Position numbers and translations under genes: made by a program. Positions 22,532-32,609 of a stretch of 64,000 nucleotides of DNA are shown here, in pieces; the first letter of the stretch is position 1, and each line of letters opens with the position of its first letter. Below the pieces are notes generated by a model that had not been told where the DNA came from, made no database searches, and saw only the letters and a program-made list of their open reading frames with translations. The stretch is from Wurfbainia villosa (taxonomy: Eukaryota; Streptophyta; Magnoliopsida; Zingiberales; Zingiberaceae): the NCBI GenBank assembly GCA_025175895.1, contig CM045991.1, positions 85,733,174 to 85,797,173 on the forward strand, in the 5' to 3' direction.

Positions 22532-23994
22532 TGTTGGTGCAATCAGCCTAGGTCACGATTGACCAGACTCGAGTTTGACTCGAGTGGTATTTTGATGTTA
22601 GACAAAATGTATATCATGGGAAGACCAAGTGTGTAGCCTTGGCCACGTAACTCCAAGTTGTGTAACCTTAGCGGTGAAAGTCCAACATGGGGTTGGCAAT
22701 GGGAAGTCCAAGTGTGTAGCCTTGGCAATGGGAAAGTCCAAGCTTGAGTCTTGGCATTTGGTTAGCTTGATAAAGCATTGGCAAGTTCATCGTCTCATGG
22801 CTCGAGTCCTTGAGTCAGTGAAGGATGGCATTGCGGAAGTCGTGCACTTGGGGCATCCGAGGGACCGTTGGACGAGGAGCGAATGGAGTGAAGCCAAAGG
22901 AAGCAGACTTTAGGGTAAGACGCGAAGGATGGCATTGCGGAAGTCATGCGCTTGGTGCATCCGAGGGACGTAGCCGAACGAAGAGAGCTTCGGTGAGAGA
23001 CTCCATGGGAGATGAGAGTTGAGCTTGGCCAAGTGGCTGAGATCAAGTGTCGGATGCTCAAACATTCGTGTTTGAGGTTTACCAGATGGTTGGATGCTCA
23101 AACAAGTGTTTGTTTAAGTTTTACGACACGATCGCTATATATAGCGATCAAGCGATCAAGTCGAGCAATCGGCCGGTGTTCGACCGATGAGTTTCAGCCA
23201 ATCGATCATTGCGTGGTTGGCGATCGTGATACACCATTAGTCGACTGCCAAGGGATGGAAGTTGACTGATGAAGGGTGTCGCGGGCACAGAACCTTTTTG
23301 AGTCGACTAATTGCCTGGATCACTCGATTAATGGCTTGATCAGTCGACTGATGGGAATGATCAGTCGACTAATGGCGTATCCATTGGAACTTGTCCAGCT
23401 TGCATCGAGTCATTGTAAGACAACGGCTACAGGATCAGTCAACTGATGGTCAGGAACAGTCGACTGATCGGTGTGGAATCAACCCGAGACAAGCATAAAA
23501 GGAGGAGCTTGTAGAGGATTTCCACAACCGTTTTTGGGGATATTTTGGAGGGGAATTGTTGCTGCATTCCAAACCTTCAAGAGCAAACCAAAGCAAGCAA
23601 CAAGCAAGTGATCAAAGCCAAGTGTTGTAAAGTTGTTCTTTAGTTGTATTTCATATTGTCTTTATATTTTACTTGTGCTTTTGTATTACTTGTTGTAATT
23701 GCTTGTACGAGATTTCTCCACCTCTGACTTGTCATCAAGAAGGAGTTTGGTTAGTGTCGTGTGCATAACTCGAGCTCGGTGAGCTCACCCCGTGGAGTAG
23801 GAACCCTAAGATTCTGAACCATGTATATCGTCGTGTATTGTGTGTGCTTGTATATTTCCTTTGTGTTTGTATTCGTATTTCCACTGAGCTTACTAACGAA
23901 TTGTAGACAAGCATGCAAGAGCAAATGATTTCCATCAAGTACACAAATTGGTCTATTCACCCCCCCCCTCTAGCTGACCATCGATCCTCCAACA
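22532..23994 (+). repeat. A2 5' LTR
   Basis: 1463 bp, TGTTGG...CCAACA. The hairpin units are fewer than in A1 (22620-22760), palindromes lie at 23330-23470, and a TATA-like CATAAAAGG at about 23494. U5 carries the variant GTGCATAACTCGAGCTC, which groups it with the A5 LTRs. Confidence 0.88.
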
Positions 23995-23996
23995 AG

Positions 23997-24008
23997 TGGT
24001 ATCAAAGC
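23997..24008 (+). other. A2 primer binding site
   Basis: TGGTATCAAAGC, the copia site with one G-to-A change. Confidence 0.85.
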
Positions 24009-24051
24009 GAGGAGGTTGTCATCGGACTCACTACCGCGACAATCAACCGAA

Positions 24052-25613
24052 ATGGCTAGCATCAACATCCAACCACCAAAATTTGAAGGAGAATTCTCAT
24101 GGTGGAAGAAACAGATGGAGGTATACTTTGAAATCGATTTCGATATGATGCTAACAATTGAAGAAGGTTTCGAAGTGCCTAGGGATGAAGAAGGTAAGCT
24201 CATGACAAAATCAAAATGGATTGAGGAGCAACAACAACAATTCAAGACAACGGTCAAGGCAACAAAAATGTTAGTGAAATTAATACCTAACCATATTTTT
24301 TCTAGACTAGATGAGTATAGGGATGAGAAGGAATTATGGAATAAATTGGTCTGATTCCACAAAAATTCTGAACCGTCACAAGTAAAGAAGGAAGCCGAGG
24401 AAGAGCATTCATCCTCCCATGCTCAAGAGGAAGAATCACCATCAATATCGGAGAATGAGGATGAATTGGAGGAAACCTCCACCTCTAGCATTGAGGGGGA
24501 GGAGAGATCTTCTATTTCGGAGCAAGAACAAGAAGAAGCATCTACATCTGGGAGAAGAGAAGATTAAGAGGCTTCCACCACCCTAGGTAACTCAAATGCA
24601 ATTCATAATAATAAAGATCACATAATTTGGTTTGAGTGTAGGGAGAAAGGGCACTACAAGAGTAAATGCCCAAAATTGGCCAAGGAAAAAAGCACTGGCA
24701 CCAAAAGTCAAAGGATGCCGGAGTCCTCGCTAGAAAAAGAAAAGAGCACATTGTGTGCTTCAAGTGCAATCAACGGGGACACTACCGAAGCCAATTCCCT
24801 AGGGGGAGGAAGAAAGGGCAAGAAGGAGCTACACAAGTAGGGGGAGCTTCCAAAGCAAACCCTAAGGTATACTTTAATGCACCTTCTAGTTCTAGGATTG
24901 AAAAGCATGCTAGGAATCATTTTAATTCACTTGCTATTGCCTATGAATATAAGCATGCTAGTAGGAATAGATATGTTTGCTTAGGAGCTAAATCCTATGA
25001 ACTTACAACTAAGGACAAATCTAGATCAAACAAGTATAGACCTATTTTACCTAGGGAGAGTATTAGGAGGATAGAAGAAAATTTGGGCTTTAACTCCAAG
25101 AAGTCTAGGCATATGCCTAGGAAGAGTCATTCCCAAAAGATTAATGAAAAATCAAAATTGGGAAAATTAGAATTAGAAAACCAAGCCTTGAGGTCAAGGA
25201 TTGAAAATTTGGATAAGACCCTAGCAAGAATTACAAATTCAATTAAGGGGTCTAATGGTCAAAATTTAGGACCTAGGAGACAAGAACCGGCTAAGGGCAA
25301 GAAAGGTTTTGGTCACAAACCTAAGTCCTACCACAATGTTCCATTTGATTATGGAACTAAATCTAGGTCTAGAAAAACCAAGGTTAATAGGGAAGTAATC
25401 TCTAAGATTAACCATGGTGTGTGTCTAGTGGCTAAAAATTCAAGAAAATCTAAGGTAGCCACTAAGAAGGTTACTAGGGAGGCAATCCCTAAGGTTAACC
25501 TAAGAAAGACCCAAATGACTAAGGCTTCAAAGCCAAAAAGGGTCATTAGGAAGGTATCTAGGGAAGTTATCCCTAGTGAATACCTTGTTAATCCAAGGAG
25601 CTCCAATAGGTAA
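24052..25613 (+). pseudogene. A2 gag (second gag subtype), broken
   Basis: Start ATG at 24052 gives MASINIQPPKFEGEFSWW, a different N-terminus from A1/A3/A4 and the same type as A5. Then DFDMMLTIEEGFEVPRD and LDEYRDEKELWNKLV, a TGA at about 24352, an acidic Ser/Glu linker, and knuckle 1, decayed (first Cys to Trp: WFECREKGHYKSKC). A frameshift near 24665 leads into the long frame to 25613: knuckle 2 CFKCNQRGHYRSQF (last Cys to Phe), VCLGAKSYEL, a heptad-like LGKLELENQALRSRIENLDK (possible coiled coil), then a basic tail with three REVIP/REAIP repeats ending NPRSSNR. No pol follows. Confidence 0.85.
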
Positions 25614-27175
25614 TGGGTTCCTAGGAGCATGGTCGATTCACGCTAGATGGGTTAGGGTGTGTCAACCCTAAGTGGATAGGTAGTTAATCTAACCATGGTA
25701 GAGTTCACACTTTAGGATGTGCCAATGTATTTTGAGAAGTTGAAATTTGATTAAATTGGCATAACTAGGTGTTAGGAGTCATGGTATGTCATTTTGGGTT
25801 TTTGGCACACTAGAGGGATAGTTGGTATTAAGGCAAAATGGATTTAATCTTATAAATGACAATTTGAGCTTAACACTTAGGTATTTTATACCTTAGTATT
25901 TTATACTTGCCATGATTTATTTGTCTTGTCATGTCATGACATCATATTTATTTTTAATCATATAAAATGTCATGATCATGCTTAGGGTTTATTTTTAAAT
26001 GTCATGTATGCTTAAGTTTATATCACATGTCATGACATCATGATTATATGGCACATGCTTATTCATGTTATAATTTATGTCATAATCATTATTCATGCAT
26101 TAAATAAAATTGAGTTAAGGACAATGGTATGATTTGAAGTCTCATGCATAAGGGAATCAAATAGTGTTGTCTAGAAAAATGCATGAGACCCTAAAATGAA
26201 CAAAGTCCACATCTCACAAGAAGACTTGACTTGTATGTGTTTATACACTTAGATACAAGTGAGATGTTAGGAAAAGGAATTTAATATTTTAAAAACATTT
26301 CAAAATCATTTTGAAAAACCTTTGTGAAGTCTATCTTTTGATAGCAATCTCCATTGAATGGGGTGATACAAAGTAGGGCCATACATTGACAATTTCAATG
26401 GTTTTGAACTTTGTGTCAATCTCACTAGTTTATGGGTATTTTATTTTTCTAATATTTTTTACCCATAATGTTTGTTATAAGTAATATACATATGAATTTT
26501 CAAAAAATTTCAAATTACGTATTTTTACTTATGAATTTCAGAATTTCATTTCGGAAATCTGATTTCTGCACTATGCAGAAATCAGTCGACTACCATGGAT
26601 GGCAATCTACTAGAGTCAAAATCAGTCAACTGATAATGTTGATTTTGGATAAACAATGTTTGTTAGGCCCATGTTCAGCTACTTCTTGATTCCCTAACTG
26701 CTCCTAACCCTAGGACATGCTTTGGAGAGCATTAGAAAGGGTGAAAATCCATTGGATATGGATTAGGAGAATTATTTAGGGTGTGTATCGGATTAAGGGA
26801 GGTGAAAGTTCAGTGTTGAATCTTTTCCCTTAATTTTGATTGTTTAGTGTTCTTATTGTCTTATGGACTCTCCAAGGACATTGTTGGTACAATGGTCAAG
26901 GGGGAGGAAGCCTTTAGGGGGAAGTTATCTATCTTGGGATGATGGATATATTTTTTGGACTAAGGGGGAGATTGTAAGATCTCATTGGGATGTAAGACAT
27001 TGACACCCTTGAGGACCTTTTTGATGTATGTCAAAAAGGGGGAGAAGATACCAATTGGAGTTAGTTGGAATTCTCAATGGTGAGAATTGCCAATTGGGGA
27101 TAATTGGTAGACTTGAGTTAGGGCACCTAACTCAAAGGTGTTTGGGGTTTTGTCAAACATCAAAAAGGGGGAGAT
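25614..27175 (+). other. A2 non-coding tail
   Basis: AT-rich. It has several TGTCATGACA-type palindromes between 25930 and 26040, the look-alike ATTGTTGGTACAAT at 26880-26893, and polypurine tracts at about 26897-26907, 26914-26923, 27032-27045 and the terminal 27161-27175. A trace of WVP and DSR codons after gag resembles the spacer before protease in autonomous relatives, but no protease is present. Confidence 0.7.
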
Positions 27176-28337
27176 TGTTGGTGCAATCGGCCCAGGTCAC
27201 GATTGACTGAACTCGAGTTTGACTCGAGCAATATTTTGATGTTAGACAAAATGCATATCATGGGAAGACCAAGTGTGTACCCTTGGCCACGTAAGTCCAA
27301 GTTGTGTAACCTTGGCGATGAAAGTCCAACATAGGGTTGGCAAAGGGAAGTCCAAGTGTGTAGTCTTGGCAATGGGAAAGTCCAAGCCTGAGTCTTGCCA
27401 TTTGGTTAGCTTGATAAAGCATTGGCAAGTTCATTGTCTCATGGCTCGGGTCCTTGAGTCGGTGAAGGATGACATTGCAGCGCCTCAACTGGCCTCGACT
27501 GCGGCCGAACAGATGCAAGGATCCTTGACCGGTGCCTCGATTGGAGCCCCAGTCGAGGTGGCGCCTTGAGTGCCCTTGAGCAGTCGAATGCCATGGAGAG
27601 AAATTGACTGATGTTGAGGAAATGCCACAGACGTGAGGCGAGCTCGACCAGCGGCTCGACTGCTTGTGCATCAGTTGATTGATAGGGTTTTGCAGTCGAC
27701 TGATGGTTTATCCATTAGAACTTATCCAGCATGGATCGAATTGTTGTGAGACAATGGCTACAGAAGCAGTCGACTGATGGATATGATCAGTCGATCGCTA
27801 GATGAAAATCAACCCGAGTTGCAACTTTAAAGGAAGCTCGAAGGGAAGGTTTTTGGTAGCGATTTCTTGGGCGATTTGGAGTGATTTGCTAGTGAAAATC
27901 AGGGTCTTGAAGTGCTATCTAAAGCAATCAACAAGTAAACTTTCAAAAGAGTTTTTGTAAAGTTTTCTTTACATCTTTTATTGTATTTCATTCATATTTT
28001 CTTATATATTTCTTGTATTACTTTTATAATCCTTGTACGAGTTTTCTCCACCTTCGACGTGTTATCGAGAAGGAGTTTAATGATTAGTGGTGGTGTTTGC
28101 TTCGCTAGAGCTCATTTGAGCTCAATCCGTGGAGTATGAACCCTAAGATTCCGAACCACGTTATATCGTTGTGTTTTTGTGCTTGTATATCTCGTTTATG
28201 TTTTATTATTATTTCCATTTCACATGTTAACGAATATTGTAGACAAGCACGCAAGCGCGATCGAATTTCGTCGATGAACGAAAACGCGCCATTCACCCCT
28301 CCCCCCCCCCCCTCTAGTGCTCACCAAAGTTCTAATA
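27176..28337 (+). repeat. LTR shared by A2 and A3
   Basis: Directly after a PPT, starts TGTTGGTGCAATCGG, ends CTAATA (decayed CCAACA). Only 1162 bp: the hairpin array is short and the region 27480-27600 is a variant (CCTCGACTG/CCAGTCGAGG elements) that also appears at the window end in A6 (63940-63990). The TATA is weak (CTTTAAAGG near 27824). Confidence 0.82.
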
Positions 28338-29666
28338 ATTGGTATCAGAGCTTGGAGCTCTTCTACAAATTAACACCCGAGAGCAAAAGCACTAGAGGAA
28401 ATGGAGCTACCTAAGGATGGATTGGGGTACCCATCGACATTCCTCCACCATACGATCAAGAATACTTTCCAACATGATAGGCAAGAATGGAGACATTCTT
28501 GATGATGGACATAGAATATTGGTTCATCATCATGGAAGGTTTCGAACCCCCTAGGGATAAGAAGGGAGATGTCCTAAAATTGAAGAAGTGGACCCAAGAG
28601 CAATGTCAAAAATTCAAGACCGAAATTAAGGTAACAAACCTTTTATAAAATTTGATTCCTAATGAAATTTTGTGCAAGCTAGGGGACTACATGGATGCCA
28701 AGGAGCTATGGAGCAAGTTGGCAAGATTTCATGAGAACCCGCAATCAGTCAAGAAGATGAGGAAGAAGAAGAGTATGCATCCTCTCAATCTCAAGAAGAA
28801 TGTGGATCATCATCCCAAGAGCTTGAGGATTCGAAGGTTGAAAGGGAATCAACATCCGGATCAAGAGAGGTGGAAGAAGTGGAGGAAGCATCCACCTCTA
28901 GGATTGAGGGGGAGGATATTAGATCACCGGAGTCGGAGCAAAATCAAGAAGTAGTTTCAACCTCCGGGAGAGATGAAGAATCAATTCCGGCCATCATCAT
29001 CCTAGGTAACTCAAGCAATTTAATTAAAAATAAAAATCATATCGTATGCTTTGAGTGTAGGGAAATAGGACATTACAAGAGCAAGTGTCCAAAGCGAGTC
29101 AAGAAGACTCAACCAGTGCCAAAAGCTCAAGAAAAGACCAATGAAGCCAATGTCTCCACTAAGAAGAGCAAAGAGCACGTGGTATGCTTCAAATGTCATC
29201 AAAGGGGCCACTATAGAAGCCAATGCCCTAAGGGGAGGAAGAAAATCAAAGAAGCAGCATCACATGTAGGAGGGGCTTATAAAGCTAACCCTAAGGTATA
29301 TTTTAATAATGCACCTTCAAATGTTAATGTTAAAAAACATGCTTTTAATACTCTTGCAATTGTGCATAATCATAAGGAGCATGCTAGAAATAATATGTTT
29401 TATTGCTTAGGTGCAAAATCTTGCAATTTTAGAAATAATGAGAAATTTGGGACTAATAACCCTAGGAAAATCCTACCTAGAGAAACTATTAGGAAGGTAG
29501 AGGAGCATTTAGACATTAACCCTAAGAAGAGTAGACATATACCTAGGAAGAATCTTTCTCAAAGGGTTAATGAAAAATCAAAATTAGGAATATTAGAGTT
29601 GGAAAATCAAGCCTTGAGTTCAAGGCTTGAGAAACTTGAAAAGACTCTTGCAAGAATTGTTAGGAA
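28338..29666 (+). mobile_element. Element A3: internal 5' half with gag
   Basis: PBS TGGTATCAGAGC at 28340-28351, then gag, cut off inside the coding region at 29666 by a reversed LTR fragment. The non-coding tail and the 3' LTR are missing. Confidence 0.8.
28401..29666 (+). pseudogene. A3 gag, 3'-truncated
   Basis: The N-terminal region is frameshifted and has stops, but PPPYDQE, FIIMEGFEPPRDKKGD and LGDYMDAKELWSKL are readable. From about 28870 one long frame holds the acidic linker (VEEASTSRIEGEDIRSPE), both zinc knuckles fully intact (CFECREIGHYKSKC and CFKCHQRGHYRSQC), YCLGAKSCNF, RHIPRKN and a heptad-like LELENQALSSRLEKLEKTL. The last codons before 29697 (APTRGGG) are already the inserted reversed LTR. 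The basic REVIP tail is missing. It is the best-preserved nucleocapsid in the window. Confidence 0.85.
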
Positions 29667-29982
29667 TGTTGCGCCCACTAGAGGGGGGGGTGAATAGTGC
29701 GTTCGTCGTTCGGAGTAAATCGTTGCATGTTTTCTACAAATGATTAGTGCGCAGCGGAAATAAAGCAATAATGAAATACAAACACGCACACACAATCATA
29801 TAATATTTTTCAGAACCGAATGGTTTCTACTCCACGGATCGAGCTCAAATGAGCTCTAGCGATGCAACCACACACCACTAATCCAATAAACTCCTTCTCG
29901 GAACAATCCGGAGGTGGAGAAACCTCTTACAAGATATTACAACAGTAATACAAGTAAACAACAAGCAAATACAAATGAATAC
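29667..29982 (-). repeat. Reversed family A-type R/U5 fragment
   Basis: On the minus strand it ends ...CACTAGTGGGCGCAACA-like, with the C-rich stretch, the GCGCACTAAT motif, GAACCGAATGG and GAGCTCATTTGAGCTC features of family A U5. Only about 316 bp are present; it breaks off where the A4 LTR starts at 29983. Confidence 0.75.
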
Positions 29983-31427
29983 TATTGGTGCAATCGGCCC
30001 AGGTCACGATTGACCAGGACTCGAGTTTGACTCGAGTGATGTTTTGATGTTTCGACAAAAACATATGACAATGTAATTGTCATGGGAAAGTCCAAGTCTT
30101 GTGTACTTGGCATGGAAAGTCCAAGTGGAACACTTGGCATTTGGTAAAGTCCAAGTCTTGAGTACTTGGCATGAAAAGTCCAAGTGGGACATTTGGCACA
30201 TGAAAAGTCCAAGCATGGGTCTTGGCAATGTAAAAGTCCAACATGGGTTGGCAAGGGAAAGTCCAAGCATGGTCTTGGCATTTGAGAAGTCCAACATGGG
30301 TTGGCAAGGGAAAAGTCCAAGCATGGGTCTTGTCAATGTAAAAGTCCAACATGGGTTGGCAAGGGAAAGTCCAAGCTTGAGTCTTGACATGAGAAGTCCA
30401 AGGGGTTTGATATTGGCTGCGTAAAGTCCAAGCGGGAGTCTTGGCAGCATAAGTCCAATGGTTGGTGGCATAAAGTCCAAGCGGAGTCTTGGCGGCGTAA
30501 GTCCAATGTGCCTTGGTGGTGTAGACACCGTTAGCATGACATAGCTGACGGAAGCACCTAGAGGCTAGAGCGATGGATGAACAAGTCATGGATGACTTGG
30601 AGGGATCTGAGATGCGTGAGGCTGATGGAGGTGGCTAGAAGGCTTAGGTCTAGGCTAAGGGTGGTCTAGCAAGTATGGGGGCACCATACTTGGGTTAAAA
30701 GATCACGGCCGATCGCTAAGTTTTGTGTCGAGCACAAAACGCTTCGTAGTCGATCGCGGCGATCGACACGGCATTATCGATCGCCACAATGTTGGCGATC
30801 GCCAAGAGTCTCGTTGGAACTTGTCCAACGTGGATTGAGTCATTGTCTCACAGTTACAGTGCTGTCAGTCGACTGGGGACTTATGGCAGTCGACTGCTAG
30901 GTGGAAATCCAGCCCGATGGAGGATAAAAGCAGCTGTTCGTGGAAGGCTCAAGCATCAGTTCTTGGGGAGCTTTCTCGAGGCGATTTGAAGGCGATTTGC
31001 AGGTGCATTTCAGGGCCCTTCAACCTCATCCAAGCAACCAACAAGCAAAGCGCTCAAACCCTAGTTTTGTGAAGTGTTCTTTACATTTCCTTTGTATTTA
31101 CTTGTATCTATTTCATTTATTGTTGTAAACGTTTGTACGAGGTTTCTCCGCCTCCGACTTGTTGTCGAGAAGGAGTTTATTGATTAGTGATTGCATTGGC
31201 ATCGCTAGAGCTCGTTAGAGCTCGATCCGTGGAGTAGGAACCATGCGGTTCCGAACCACGTTATATCTTTGTGTTATTGTGTTTGTGTTTGTGTTTTTGT
31301 TATTGCTTTATTATCTTTGTTTCCGCTGCGCTAACGAAATTGTAGAGACAAACACGCGATCGAATTCCATTTACGAACGGTCAAACGCTATTCACCCCCC
31401 CCCTCTAGCGGCGTCAAATCTCCAACA
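29983..31427 (+). repeat. A4 5' LTR
   Basis: 1445 bp, TATTGG...CCAACA. It has the clearest hairpin array (30090-30520): CCAAGT/ACTTGG at 30092-30110, CCAAGTG/CACTTGG with a 3-nt loop at 30121-30137, CCAAC/GTTGG at 30238-30251. The palindrome part is largely replaced by CGATCG-type repeats (30690-30810), with AGTCGACTG at about 30870-30900. GATAAAAG at 30923-30930. Confidence 0.88.
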
Positions 31428-31429
31428 AG

Positions 31430-31441
31430 TGGTATCAGAGC
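31430..31441 (+). other. A4 primer binding site
   Basis: TGGTATCAGAGC, two bases after the LTR. Confidence 0.9.
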
Positions 31442-31494
31442 TCGGTGGCTCTTCAATGGATTAACAACCTGGAGCAAGACGCTAGAGGGTGAAG

Positions 31495-32509
31495 ATGGAA
31501 TTCCAAGACAAGCTTGGATGGGATATCAACACACCTATCCCTTATACCTTCTATGGACAAGAAGGATTCAATCAATGGAAGGTGAGGATTGAAGAATTCT
31601 TGATGATGAAGGACTTTGAAGAGTGGGGCATTTTGATGGAGGGATTTCAATATCCAAAAGGGCCCAAGGGAGGAATTCTCAAGATGAAGAAGTGGACCGA
31701 GGAACAAATCCAAGAGTTCGAAAAGAATACAAAGGTAATTAAATTCTTGGTTGATTTGATTCCTAATAAAATTATGTGTGAGCTAGGTGAGTACAAGGAT
31801 GCCAAAGAGCTTTGGAGTCAAGTGGCAAAATATCATGAAGGCTCACAACCGGTCCAAGAGGAAGAGACCGAAGAGGAAGTAGAATCGGAAGTTGATAGGG
31901 AGTCAATTTCCGGGTTGGTGGAGGAAGTGGAAGAAGCATCCACTTCTAGGATTGAGGAGGAGATTAGAGTTTCCTCAACACCGGAGCATCAAGAAGAAGC
32001 TTCGACATCCGGTCAAGATGAAGAAGCCTAAAATCCAATTCCGGTCTCCATTAACCTAGGTAACTCAAACACTCTAATTTCAAATAAAAATAATATTATG
32101 TGTTTTGAGTGTAGGGAATTTGAGCACTATAAGAGCAAGTGCCCAAAGAAGATTAGGAAAGCTCCACCGGCACCAAAAGTCAAGGATGCCGGTTCCCCAA
32201 CACCTAAAGGCAAGGAGCACATCATATGCTTCAAGTGCAATTCAAAAGGACATTATAGGAATCAATGTCCTAGGAGGAGCAAAAAGACCCAAGAAGAAGC
32301 ATCACAAGTAGGGGGAGCTAAGGCTAACCCTAAGGTACATTTTAGTAATGCATCTTCTAATTTAAATGCTAAAAAGCATGCTAGGAACTTTAATTCTCTT
32401 GCAATTTATGAAAAGCATGCTAATAGGAATAAATATTTTTGCTTAGGAGCTAAGAGAGTCCATGTAGGAAATAGGGAGAAATTTGAGACTAATGTCCCTA
32501 AAAACAACT
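31495..32509 (+). pseudogene. A4 gag, one nonsense codon, cut by gap
   Basis: ATG at 31495 (a GTG at 31489 is in frame but less likely). MEFQDKLGWDINTP, FNQWKVRIEEFLMM, WTEEQIQEFEK, LGEYKDAKELWSQV and an acidic linker are read in one frame, interrupted only by TAA at 32029-32031. The same frame then continues through knuckle 1 CFECREFEHYKSKC and knuckle 2 CFKCNSKGHYRNQC (all eight zinc ligands present) and FCLGAKRV to the gap. Least damaged gag here; Sirevirus-like by the order of capsid-like region, acidic linker and knuckles. Confidence 0.87.
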
Positions 32510-32609
32510 NNNNNNNNNNNNNNNNNNNNNNNNNNNNNNNNNNNNNNNNNNNNNNNNNNNNNNNNNNNNNNNNNNNNNNNNNNNNNNNNNNNNNNNNNNN
32601 NNNNNNNNN
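32510..32609. other. Assembly gap (100 N)
   Basis: Exactly 100 N, probably a placeholder of unknown true length. Features on the two sides need not be adjacent in the genome. Confidence 0.98.

Larger units (their letters stand above)
22532..28337 (+). mobile_element. Element A2 (gag-only, 5' LTR to shared LTR)
   Basis: LTR 22532-23994, PBS 23997-24008, gag 24052-25613, tail 25614-27175, LTR 27176-28337. The second LTR is itself followed by a PBS and another gag (A3). The flanks (GAATG before 22532, ATTGG after 28337) show no target duplication. A2 and A3 are thus parts of a composite that shares the middle LTR, as expected from recombination between two copies. Confidence 0.8.
29983..32509 (+). 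mobile_element. Element A4: LTR and gag, running into a sequence gap
   Basis: LTR 29983-31427, PBS 31430-31441, gag from 31495, interrupted by 100 N at 32510. Sequence after the gap belongs to a different (C) element, so the tail and 3' LTR of A4 are missing or misplaced. Confidence 0.85.

Noticed and set aside
30080..30520. CRISPR-like array of short repeats
   Set aside because: Units are adjacent, imperfect, contain the palindrome themselves, lack unique spacers, and sit in retrotransposon LTRs in a plant genome.
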